From Betaproteobacteria bacterium (lineage in GTDB: Bacteria > Pseudomonadota > Gammaproteobacteria > Burkholderiales > SG8-39), in the NCBI GenBank assembly GCA_029858545.1, contig JAOUFA010000264.1, positions 1 to 5,377 of the forward strand: a DNA stretch of 5,377 nucleotides, written 5' to 3'. The position numbers and the translations under genes were made by a program. The notes under the pieces are model-generated. The model made no database searches. It was not told the origin of the DNA and saw nothing but the letters and a program-made list of their open reading frames with translations. This document shows positions 1 through 5,252 of the stretch, in pieces (within the stretch, counting starts at the first letter, position 1; each line of letters begins with the position of its first letter).

Positions 1-89
1 GCGCGCGCCTCGCCGATCGCCGCCGATGCCACGATCATCGCGAGCGCGAGGCCCGCGAGCCGCGCGCGTGCGTATCCGGAAGCCGCCAA
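1..89 (-). CDS. Wzi-family outer-membrane protein paralog, N-terminal 29 codons (runs off the left edge)
   Basis: Only the leader is visible. Reading from a TTG at 89-87, the product begins MAASGYARARLAGLALAMIV and continues into an Ala-rich stretch, with no stop before the window edge. It matches the start of the complete Wzi-family protein at 2130-511 (MAAFGFTRARLAGLALAAMV): Arg-containing n-region, hydrophobic core, Ala-rich c-region, a Sec signal peptide. The TTG start is chosen because it aligns with the paralog's ATG and has a strong Shine-Dalgarno 7 nt upstream. There is no in-frame ATG nearby except codon 18, inside the hydrophobic core. The expected product, an outer-membrane beta-barrel linked to surface polysaccharide, is inferred from the paralog only. 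The gene is the downstream member of a tandem pair, with an IS remnant between the two copies. Its body could be intact or broken beyond the edge. Confidence 0.7.
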   Translation of the reverse strand, partial: MAASGYARARLAGLALAMIVASAAIGEAR

Positions 90-257
90 AGCTGATCCTC
101 CCTCGAAGAAGGCGCAATGCTAGCCGATTGGGGCGGCGGGCGCTGGGCGCGGATCAAGTGCCGCCCGGGTTGCGTGCGCAGGACTCGAACGCCTGCTGGC
201 TCGAAGGCGGCAGTCAGCCCCATATTCGCAGTTCGTTCGGGAGGGGCGGAGGCAAGG
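90..257. other. Intergenic region upstream of the left Wzi paralog
   Basis: No convincing gene here. On the minus strand the part nearest the TTG start resembles the DNA in front of the other Wzi gene: a GCTA..ATTG block about 35 nt before each start, and a CAGCGCC block further out. The duplication therefore seems to include upstream sequence. I see no clear -35/-10 pair. A short inverted repeat at 178-196 has a tRNA T-arm look but no tRNA around it. Confidence 0.4.
97..102 (-). promoter_or_regulatory. Strong Shine-Dalgarno deciding a TTG start
   Basis: The minus strand reads GGGAGG here, followed by 7 nt and then TTG at 89-87. This near-perfect ribosome-binding site supports TTG as the real start of the left-edge Wzi paralog. 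The paralogous gene at 2130 has a related but weaker purine run (GGAAAGCGGA) at the matching place before its ATG. Confidence 0.65.
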
Positions 258-409
258 TGACCTGCCCCGATTAGACTCTGCCGGGAAGAAGTTAGTAAAG
301 GCCGTTTTCCGAGGAGAAGACGGGCATGAAGAAGAAGCGTTTTACGGAGCAGCAGATCATCGGGTTTCTGATGGAGGCCGGGATGCCGGTGAAGGAGCTG
401 TGCAGGAAG
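258..409 (+). mobile_element. IS3-family insertion sequence remnant (left end plus start of orfA)
   Basis: The segment begins TGACCTGCCCC at 258, like the terminal inverted repeats of several IS3-family elements. A leader of about 55 nt and a purine-rich ribosome-binding site (GAGGAG, 311-316) lead to an ATG at 326. The reading frame MKKKRFTEQQIIGFLMEAG...VKELCRK is the conserved N-terminus of IS3-family OrfA, the helix-turn-helix protein needed for transposition. Similarity stops at codon 28 (409), where HGFS would normally follow. There is no OrfB (DDE transposase) and no right end, so the element is dead. It lies opposite in strand to, and between, two tandem Wzi-family genes. The left boundary is judged from the TGA terminus alone and could be off by a few bases; no target-site duplication can be seen. 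Confidence 0.7.
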
Positions 410-433
410 CCCATGGCAATTCCTCCAGAATAG
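326..433 (+). pseudogene. Truncated IS3-family orfA (35 codons)
   Basis: The frame starts at ATG 326 with a GAGGAG ribosome-binding site about 9 nt upstream and stops at TAG 431-433. Codons 1-28 match the IS3-family OrfA N-terminus (KKKRFTEQQII, then PVKELCRK). Codons 29-35 are read from unrelated sequence past the break at about 409. Intact OrfA proteins are usually about 85-100 residues, so most of the helix-turn-helix and the leucine-zipper region are missing. It cannot be functional. Confidence 0.75.
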
Positions 434-510
434 AGAGCTGTCGTCGGTATAGCCCACTAATGTGGCATGAATTATGGCGCCATGTTTAGTACGGCCGAAG
501 CCGCAAGTAG

Positions 511-2130
511 TCAGAACTGAAAGGTGAGATTGGACCAGAGGAAATGGCTCGTGACAGCCGGACCCGCAGCAGTGCTCGAAACGGCGAAGACAGGGTTGAC
601 ATTGACTATCTGGATAGGGTTTCGCACGCGCTGGAGTGTGTATCCCGCCTGGAGTTGAGCCTTTTGTGAGGTCGACCACTTGAGATCCAGCCCGAATTCG
701 TGCTTTGTCTCAGGTGCAGGCTGCCACCGACCGCGCGCTGTGCGGTCAAACGCGATACCAACTTGAAGATCCGCACTCAAATGACGTCCGGCGCGAAGGT
801 AGAAGTCGGTCGCGTCGGTTCCCATCGAATGCCCGAGCGGAATGCCGTAGTGGCGCATGCCGCTCGAATAGGTACCGTTGTTGTACCAGACGCTGGAAAA
901 GCCTGATCCGCGCCGCGTGATGTCAGTGTCGGCGTATTCGATGCGCAGGTCGGTGCTGTCCCCGGCCACGACTTGCGGCAGATAGAGGCCGAGCAGATAA
1001 GCGGCGCGGGTGGGCCGCGGCGACGCCCACCGGTCCTCCGAGCCGAGTTCCCCGTAAAGTTGCATACCGCCCGGGAACGGCACGAGATAGGGCGTCCGCG
1101 GTATGCGAACGCGCAGATCGAGCATCACTTGCTCATTTACTTCATCCGCGCCGGGCTTGTTGGGGTGCGAGATGTAAGTCTTCCAAACGATCGCCGGAAA
1201 CGACTGCCCCAGCGCCGGTCCGGCGAACTGCGTCAGCCGCGTGAGGCCCGCCTCCATCCACTCGGTCGGCACATAGCTCACGCGCAGCCCGAACAGTCGC
1301 GCGCGCGGGAACTCGCGCTCGCGCTCGAACACGCCGAGAAAACTGTCGATCTTCCATTCGCCCAGGCGCGCGAGAATGCCAGGCAGCCGGAACGGCTCTT
1401 CGCTGCCCACGCGCAGGCGCTCGAGCGGGAAGGCGTTGTCCGACAGAAGCAGCGTGCCGCGGTGGCCCGCCCCCCACCATTGGCTGCCGCGGCCGAGGTG
1501 CACGCTCAGGTTGCCCCAGGTGAGCTTGAGGTCGGCCTCGCGCAGGGTCGTGCGCGCGCTGTTGTCGGTGGGCGCGACGCCCAGCTGGTGCGGATCGCTG
1601 GTGTATTTCGGGCGCAGCGTGAGCGCGGCGCCGTCACCGAATTCCGCCCAGCCGCGCAGATCGACTTCGCCGTGCGCGCCGTCGGTGAAGTATTCGCCTT
1701 CGCTGTTCTCTCTCGCGCGCACGCTGCCGCCCGCGTCCAGGGACGACGACGCGAGCCCCACCTGCACGCGCGCGCCGTAGCGCAGGCGCGCCCGGGTCTC
1801 GCCCTCGCGCGCGGCGAGTGCGCCGAGTTCGACGAGCTCGGGGCGCAGTTCGCGCGCGAGGCGCTCGAGCAGAAACCCCAGGCTACCCAGGCGCGCGGCG
1901 GCGGCCGGGTCGAGCGCCCGCGCGGCGTAGCGCGCGGCCTGCTTGCGGCTGAAGGGCTTGGCCGAAATCATCGCCCCGCGGATCGCGCCCAGCGCGGCCA
2001 GGCGCTCGAGGTCGTCGTACACCCAGTGGTGCAGCGGCAGGTCGACCGAGGCGGCGGCGTTGCCGCCGGCCACCATCGCCGCGAGCGCGAGGCCCGCGAG
2101 CCGAGCGCGTGTAAATCCGAATGCCGCCAT
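511..2130 (-). CDS. Capsule assembly Wzi-family outer-membrane protein (539 aa)
   Basis: Wzi-family proteins are outer-membrane beta-barrels that help attach or organise surface polysaccharide; the E. coli protein is somewhat shorter. Residues 1-27 are a Sec signal peptide ending in AAA, with likely cleavage before SVDLPLHHW. A short helical stretch follows (WVYDDLERLAALG, about 36-48), typical of the periplasmic N-terminus in this family. The rest alternates as barrel strands. The family-typical segment HLGRGSQWWGAGHRG...LLLSDNAFP lies around residues 211-235. The chain ends in ...SNLTFQF, a terminal aromatic residue as expected for recognition by the Bam machinery. The ATG at 2130 is chosen over an in-frame TTG at 2157 because it aligns with the start of the paralog at 89 and follows a purine-rich GGAAAGCGGA. 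The gene heads a tandem pair and is preceded by 166 nt after the broken lipoprotein gene. The family call is firm; the exact polysaccharide role is not determined. Confidence 0.85.
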   Translation of the reverse strand: MAAFGFTRARLAGLALAAMVAGGNAAASVDLPLHHWVYDDLERLAALGAIRGAMISAKPFSRKQAARYAARALDPAAAARLGSLGFLLERLARELRPELVELGALAAREGETRARLRYGARVQVGLASSSLDAGGSVRARENSEGEYFTDGAHGEVDLRGWAEFGDGAALTLRPKYTSDPHQLGVAPTDNSARTTLREADLKLTWGNLSVHLGRGSQWWGAGHRGTLLLSDNAFPLERLRVGSEEPFRLPGILARLGEWKIDSFLGVFEREREFPRARLFGLRVSYVPTEWMEAGLTRLTQFAGPALGQSFPAIVWKTYISHPNKPGADEVNEQVMLDLRVRIPRTPYLVPFPGGMQLYGELGSEDRWASPRPTRAAYLLGLYLPQVVAGDSTDLRIEYADTDITRRGSGFSSVWYNNGTYSSGMRHYGIPLGHSMGTDATDFYLRAGRHLSADLQVGIAFDRTARGRWQPAPETKHEFGLDLKWSTSQKAQLQAGYTLQRVRNPIQIVNVNPVFAVSSTAAGPAVTSHFLWSNLTFQF

Positions 2131-2296
2131 TTCGTTCCGCTTTCCAGAAAGATCCAATCGTAGCGGAAGAGCCGTGGCGCTGCTCGGCGCGCTCGCAGCC
2201 CGGACGCGCGGCCCGCGCGTTTCATATCCGAGAATATCGAAGTCAGTGTCGCCACATAAGCGATCCCGCTGGTCGCCATCCAGAGACGCATATTCC
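2131..2296. other. Intergenic region and probable rearrangement boundary upstream of the Wzi-family gene
   Basis: The half nearest the Wzi-family start (about 2131-2220) is very GC-rich and resembles the DNA upstream of the left-edge paralog. The other half (about 2220-2296) is visibly lower in GC and carries the start of a small ORF coupled to the lipoprotein array. I see no convincing sigma-70 promoter. The compositional step at about 2220 is the most likely place where two unrelated segments were joined. Confidence 0.4.
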
Positions 2297-2300
2297 TCAT
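2214..2300 (-). pseudogene. Start of a further coupled gene, apparently truncated
   Basis: An ATG at 2300-2298 overlaps the stop of the preceding lipoprotein gene as ATGA, the same 4-base overlap used throughout the array. It has a good Shine-Dalgarno (GGGAG, 8 nt upstream). The first residues, MRNMRLWMATSGIAYVATLT and on to about residue 29, look like a signal or membrane segment. After about 2220 the composition changes to the GC-rich DNA found upstream of the Wzi-family gene. The open frame continues to 1968 only by overlapping that gene out of frame, giving an Arg-rich sequence unlike a real protein. I read it as the 5' end of the next gene of the array, cut by a rearrangement. The end coordinate is approximate and the product is unrecognised. 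It could also be a chance ORF. Confidence 0.35.
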
Positions 2301-2933
2301 TGCAGAAGCTCCCGCCGCTTCCTCCAGTTTCTGTACGCCGCTTCGCTCCCGATCCGCATTTCCTCCAGATCGCGCAGGTTAAGAATCACCAATTCCTTCT
2401 CTTCCCTACTCACGCCAATGCGGTTGGCTTCGTCATAGATCGCCTCGTAGAGTGGTCGAAGCTGTCTGTAATATTCGCTCCACTCGCCACACTGCATGCC
2501 GCCGAAGCCAGCCAGATAGCCGAGCCTTTCTTTCGCCCCCCTTAAACGGTGCAAGGAGCACAATGCCCTCTCTTCTTTGCGCGGGGGATACAGGCCAGCC
2601 GTAGCCCGCGTTGTACGCGATGACGTAATACTCGCGGTGTCCCATGCCCCAGCCATAGCGGTTCTCCCTTTCGTACCATTCGGGAACGAGGTAGCTGCCG
2701 TCGTCCCGGCTCAGCGTTGCCGCGACGTGATAGCAGACCTTGCCGCCGTGCCCCATGCCGCCCACCACGCCGAACCAGCGCACCACGACGATCGCCCCGG
2801 CGATCGGCTTGCCGCTATCTTCCTCGAGGACCCTGCCGCTCACCGGGCCGCCGGAGATTCCGACACAGGCGGATAGCAGCATGCACTGCGTGGCAGTCAC
2901 AAGAAGGCTCAAGTAGGCGCAAGCCCTCATCAT
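2297..2933 (-). pseudogene. Type-Q lipoprotein gene, frameshifted in a G6 run (211 aa if repaired)
   Basis: The first 113 residues match the intact gene at 4317-3637 except one Asn for Lys at 108: lipobox LSAC with Cys23, beta-sandwich from VSGRVLEEDSGKPIAGA, and YHVAATLSRDDGSY. From residue 115 the sequence diverges but stays homologous. At the G6 run (plus-strand C6, 2536-2541) the frame shifts: as written, translation ends at 2433 after 166 aa with a meaningless tail. Removing one G gives ...LLAPFKGAKERLGYLAG and a 211-aa protein ending RKRRELLQ at TGA 2299-2297. That restored tail resembles the type-P C-terminus and keeps the second conserved Cys (148). The start overlaps the upstream P stop as ATGA, and the restored stop overlaps the next ATG. 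It could be a real mutation, a slippage-prone switch or a sequencing error; restored homology over 80 residues makes the frameshift itself certain. Confidence 0.8.
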
Positions 2934-3868
2934 TTTCCCAGCCTTTCGCGTTCTCGCGCCAAAGCCCTCGCCGAGGCGGCGCGGTAATCCATCTGCAATT
3001 CCTCGACATCGGAGAGAAGAAGATTCACGGTCTTCTGGTGCTCAGAGGTACGCGCAATACTTCTCGCTTCCGCCAACATCGCTTGCTTCAGAGGCAACAA
3101 ATTGTTCCTGGTACCTGTGCTGGAGGCAGAAGTGCATTCAGTTCGACTGCTCAGTGTCAGTAATCCGTCCAAACGTTCTTCAGGTGAATCGGTAAACACT
3201 CGCAATTCAATTCGGTCAGGAACTCGCGAAATCGGTTCCAGCAATTTGACCATCTCAATGTAGCGATATCCGGGTTTGTAGACATAGAACCCGTTGGGGA
3301 GATCGCCGCCCGGTCGCAGGAGTCTGTAGCGGCCCTGCGCATCGGTGGTTGCGCTTTCCGCGCGAATGCAGTGAATGCGCGAGTGCACATAGGCACTGCG
3401 CTCTTCCTCCCACAGTCCGACCACGATCGCGCCCGCGATCGGCTGTCCGGTGGCCTGCTCGACGACCTGCCCGCTGAAGGTCGGCGAGAACCAGGTCGGC
3501 ATGCGCACGCAGCCCGCGAGCGACAGCGTTGCGAGCAACGCAGCCAGAGAATGCAACAGGAAGTCCCGTCTCTCCTTGGTCGTGCCGGGAAATGGCAGCA
3601 AAGCGCTCAATGCCAGAATCGAAAAGCTCGACCGCTTCACCGCAGTGGCCCCACTCCCAGCTCGTCCGGGTGCTGCAAGTCCACGTTTTGAACGAAACCA
3701 AATTCATCGTGCCTTGTCGGTTTGGTATCGTCTGTCAGTCTGCTGCGCGCAAAAGCACGCAGCCATTCAGCGTTTCTTTTTTGCTCTGCCGTTACCGCAA
3801 TCCCGCTGGCTTCCTCATAGAGTGTCATCCATGGCCAATAGAGATGCTTCCTTATCTCAGCATGGTGA
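2592..3868. repeat. Left copy of a 1277-bp direct repeat (period 1384)
   Basis: Aligns base for base with 3976-5252. The only difference I found by eye is G at 2610 against C at 3994, changing Asn to Lys in the Q-type protein. On the minus strand it holds the last 76 codons of the intact Q, all of P, and the first 114 codons of the broken Q. Confidence 0.9.
2930..3640 (-). CDS. Type-P predicted lipoprotein, second copy (236 aa)
   Basis: The protein is identical to the one at 5024-4314. A GTG start at 3640 overlaps the preceding Q stop as GTGA. The lipobox is LAGC with Cys44, after a hydrophobic run at 28-43. This leader is long; a start at TTG codon 29 would give a short, uncharged leader, so GTG is preferred for coupling, with some doubt. 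Residues 55-110 (FSGQVVEQATGQPIAGAIVV...TTDAQGRYRL) are a carboxypeptidase-regulatory-like beta-sandwich, a non-enzymatic fold common in exported proteins. Residues about 150-236 look helical and charged. Cys91 and Cys169 match the cysteines of type Q, which suggests a periplasmic disulfide. Membrane anchoring is inferred from the lipobox. The specific role is unknown; immunity to an envelope-attacking toxin is a possibility raised only by the array layout. Confidence 0.75.
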   Translation of the reverse strand: MKRSSFSILALSALLPFPGTTKERRDFLLHSLAALLATLSLAGCVRMPTWFSPTFSGQVVEQATGQPIAGAIVVGLWEEERSAYVHSRIHCIRAESATTDAQGRYRLLRPGGDLPNGFYVYKPGYRYIEMVKLLEPISRVPDRIELRVFTDSPEERLDGLLTLSSRTECTSASSTGTRNNLLPLKQAMLAEARSIARTSEHQKTVNLLLSDVEELQMDYRAASARALARERERLGK

Positions 3869-4317
3869 CTACATCTGGTATTACTGGTTACACTGTCGAA
3901 GTACTTGAAGCGCTCCTCCACCGTTCCCTTGAACGGCGCGAGCAAGGAAATTTCTTGATCTTGCGAGGGCTGCCGAGGCCAGCCGTAGCCCGCCTTGTAC
4001 GCGATGACGTAATACTCGCGGTGTCCCATGCCCCAGCCATAGCGGTTCTCCCTTTCGTACCATTCGGGAACGAGGTAGCTGCCGTCGTCCCGGCTCAGCG
4101 TTGCCGCGACGTGATAGCAGACCTTGCCGCCGTGCCCCATGCCGCCCACCACGCCGAACCAGCGCACCACGACGATCGCCCCGGCGATCGGCTTGCCGCT
4201 ATCTTCCTCGAGGACCCTGCCGCTCACCGGGCCGCCGGAGATTCCGACACAGGCGGATAGCAGCATGCACTGCGTGGCAGTCACAAGAAGGCTCAAGTAG
4301 GCGCAAGCCCTCATCAT
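3637..4317 (-). CDS. Type-Q predicted lipoprotein, the only intact copy (226 aa)
   Basis: Starts at ATG 4317 within ATGATGA, overlapping the P stop (4316-4314); an AAGG 8 nt upstream serves as Shine-Dalgarno. The signal peptide ends at lipobox LSAC, Cys23. Residues 30-110 form a carboxypeptidase-regulatory-like beta-sandwich (VSGRVLEEDSGKPIAGAIVV, then LSRDDGSYLVPEW and EYYVIAYKAGYG). A more helical C-terminal region follows (about 130-195), with a polar tail to residue 226. Cys67 and Cys149 align with Cys91 and Cys169 of type P. The N-terminal half lies in the right repeat copy and the last 76 residues in the left one; residues 115-150 come from the 107-nt stretch between the repeats. The stop overlaps the next P start as GTGA. 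A periplasm-facing lipoprotein is well supported; binding partner and function are not visible. Confidence 0.8.
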   Translation of the reverse strand: MMRACAYLSLLVTATQCMLLSACVGISGGPVSGRVLEEDSGKPIAGAIVVVRWFGVVGGMGHGGKVCYHVAATLSRDDGSYLVPEWYERENRYGWGMGHREYYVIAYKAGYGWPRQPSQDQEISLLAPFKGTVEERFKYFDSVTSNTRCSHHAEIRKHLYWPWMTLYEEASGIAVTAEQKRNAEWLRAFARSRLTDDTKPTRHDEFGFVQNVDLQHPDELGVGPLR

Positions 4318-5024
4318 TTTCCCAGCCTTTCGCGTTCTCGCGCCAAAGCCCTCGCCGAGGCGGCGCGGTAATCCATCTGCAATTCCTCGACATCGGAGAG
4401 AAGAAGATTCACGGTCTTCTGGTGCTCAGAGGTACGCGCAATACTTCTCGCTTCCGCCAACATCGCTTGCTTCAGAGGCAACAAATTGTTCCTGGTACCT
4501 GTGCTGGAGGCAGAAGTGCATTCAGTTCGACTGCTCAGTGTCAGTAATCCGTCCAAACGTTCTTCAGGTGAATCGGTAAACACTCGCAATTCAATTCGGT
4601 CAGGAACTCGCGAAATCGGTTCCAGCAATTTGACCATCTCAATGTAGCGATATCCGGGTTTGTAGACATAGAACCCGTTGGGGAGATCGCCGCCCGGTCG
4701 CAGGAGTCTGTAGCGGCCCTGCGCATCGGTGGTTGCGCTTTCCGCGCGAATGCAGTGAATGCGCGAGTGCACATAGGCACTGCGCTCTTCCTCCCACAGT
4801 CCGACCACGATCGCGCCCGCGATCGGCTGTCCGGTGGCCTGCTCGACGACCTGCCCGCTGAAGGTCGGCGAGAACCAGGTCGGCATGCGCACGCAGCCCG
4901 CGAGCGACAGCGTTGCGAGCAACGCAGCCAGAGAATGCAACAGGAAGTCCCGTCTCTCCTTGGTCGTGCCGGGAAATGGCAGCAAAGCGCTCAATGCCAG
5001 AATCGAAAAGCTCGACCGCTTCAC
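4314..5024 (-). CDS. Type-P predicted lipoprotein, first copy (236 aa)
   Basis: First complete gene of the array in reading order. GTG start at 5024 overlaps the stop of the truncated Q remnant as GTGA, so translation was probably once coupled to a full upstream Q. GGAG and GGGG stretches lie 10-17 nt upstream. Features are those of the second copy: lipobox LAGC at Cys44, beta-sandwich with the QPIAGAIVV segment, then an acidic and basic helical tail ending ARERERLGK. With no divergence from the second copy, the duplication is recent or homogenised by gene conversion. Because the upstream Q has lost its start, expression of this gene now depends on its own ribosome-binding site or on read-through from the gene entering at the right edge. 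Confidence 0.75.
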   Translation of the reverse strand: MKRSSFSILALSALLPFPGTTKERRDFLLHSLAALLATLSLAGCVRMPTWFSPTFSGQVVEQATGQPIAGAIVVGLWEEERSAYVHSRIHCIRAESATTDAQGRYRLLRPGGDLPNGFYVYKPGYRYIEMVKLLEPISRVPDRIELRVFTDSPEERLDGLLTLSSRTECTSASSTGTRNNLLPLKQAMLAEARSIARTSEHQKTVNLLLSDVEELQMDYRAASARALARERERLGK

Positions 5025-5252
5025 CGCAGTGGCCCCACTCCCAGCTCGTCCGGGTGCTGCAAGTCCACGTTTTGAACGAAACCAAATTCATCGTGCCTTG
5101 TCGGTTTGGTATCGTCTGTCAGTCTGCTGCGCGCAAAAGCACGCAGCCATTCAGCGTTTCTTTTTTGCTCTGCCGTTACCGCAATCCCGCTGGCTTCCTC
5201 ATAGAGTGTCATCCATGGCCAATAGAGATGCTTCCTTATCTCAGCATGGTGA
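5021..5252 (-). pseudogene. Decapitated type-Q lipoprotein gene (last 76 codons)
   Basis: Identical in frame to residues 151-226 of the intact Q (HHAEIRKHLYWPWM...VGPLR), ending in a stop that overlaps the P start as GTGA. Just upstream of the repeat boundary there is an in-frame TGA at 5257-5255, so no signal peptide or beta-sandwich precedes it. An ATG at 5212 could start a 63-residue peptide but has no leader. Best read as the residue of a third Q-type gene whose 5' part was lost when the segment at the right edge was joined at 5252/5253. Confidence 0.75.

Larger units (their letters stand above)
3976..5252. repeat. Right copy of the 1277-bp direct repeat
   Basis: Partner of 2592-3868, same orientation. 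It holds the decapitated Q end, P, and the first 114 codons of the intact Q. The two copies are separated by 107 bp of single-copy DNA (3869-3975) coding for residues 115-150 of the intact Q, so this is not a simple head-to-tail duplication with flush joints. Confidence 0.9.

Noticed and set aside
178..196. tRNA T-arm-like inverted repeat (GCAGG / CCTGC around a TTCGAGT-type loop on the minus strand)
   Set aside because: The stem closes a 9-nt loop, not the canonical 7, and no acceptor, D or anticodon arms can be built around it.
474..483. Perfect 10-bp palindrome ATGGCGCCAT
   Set aside because: It is isolated, with no second copy or promoter nearby; a palindrome this short is expected by chance.
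491..504. Possible terminator hairpin after the Wzi-family gene (GCGGC-TTCG-GCCGT on the minus strand)
   Set aside because: The stem is only four Watson-Crick pairs plus one wobble and no T-run follows, so a Rho-independent terminator is not supported.
2131..2157. Upstream TTG start that would add nine residues to the Wzi-family protein
   Set aside because: The ATG at 2130 aligns with the paralog's start and follows a purine-rich site; the added residues precede a complete signal peptide.
973..2163. Long plus-strand open frame (396 codons) opposite the Wzi-family gene
   Set aside because: Its Arg/Ala-rich translation is what high-GC antisense frames give, while the minus-strand frame has a signal peptide, family motifs and a barrel C-terminus.
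3529..4260. Plus-strand open frame across the lipoprotein array (243 codons)
   Set aside because: It is antisense to P and Q, which have lipoboxes, coupled starts and paralogs; its translation has no recognisable domain.
5021..5212. Independent 63-aa gene starting at ATG 5212
   Set aside because: It is identical to the C-terminus of the intact Q protein and lacks the signal peptide and beta-sandwich, so it is a remnant.
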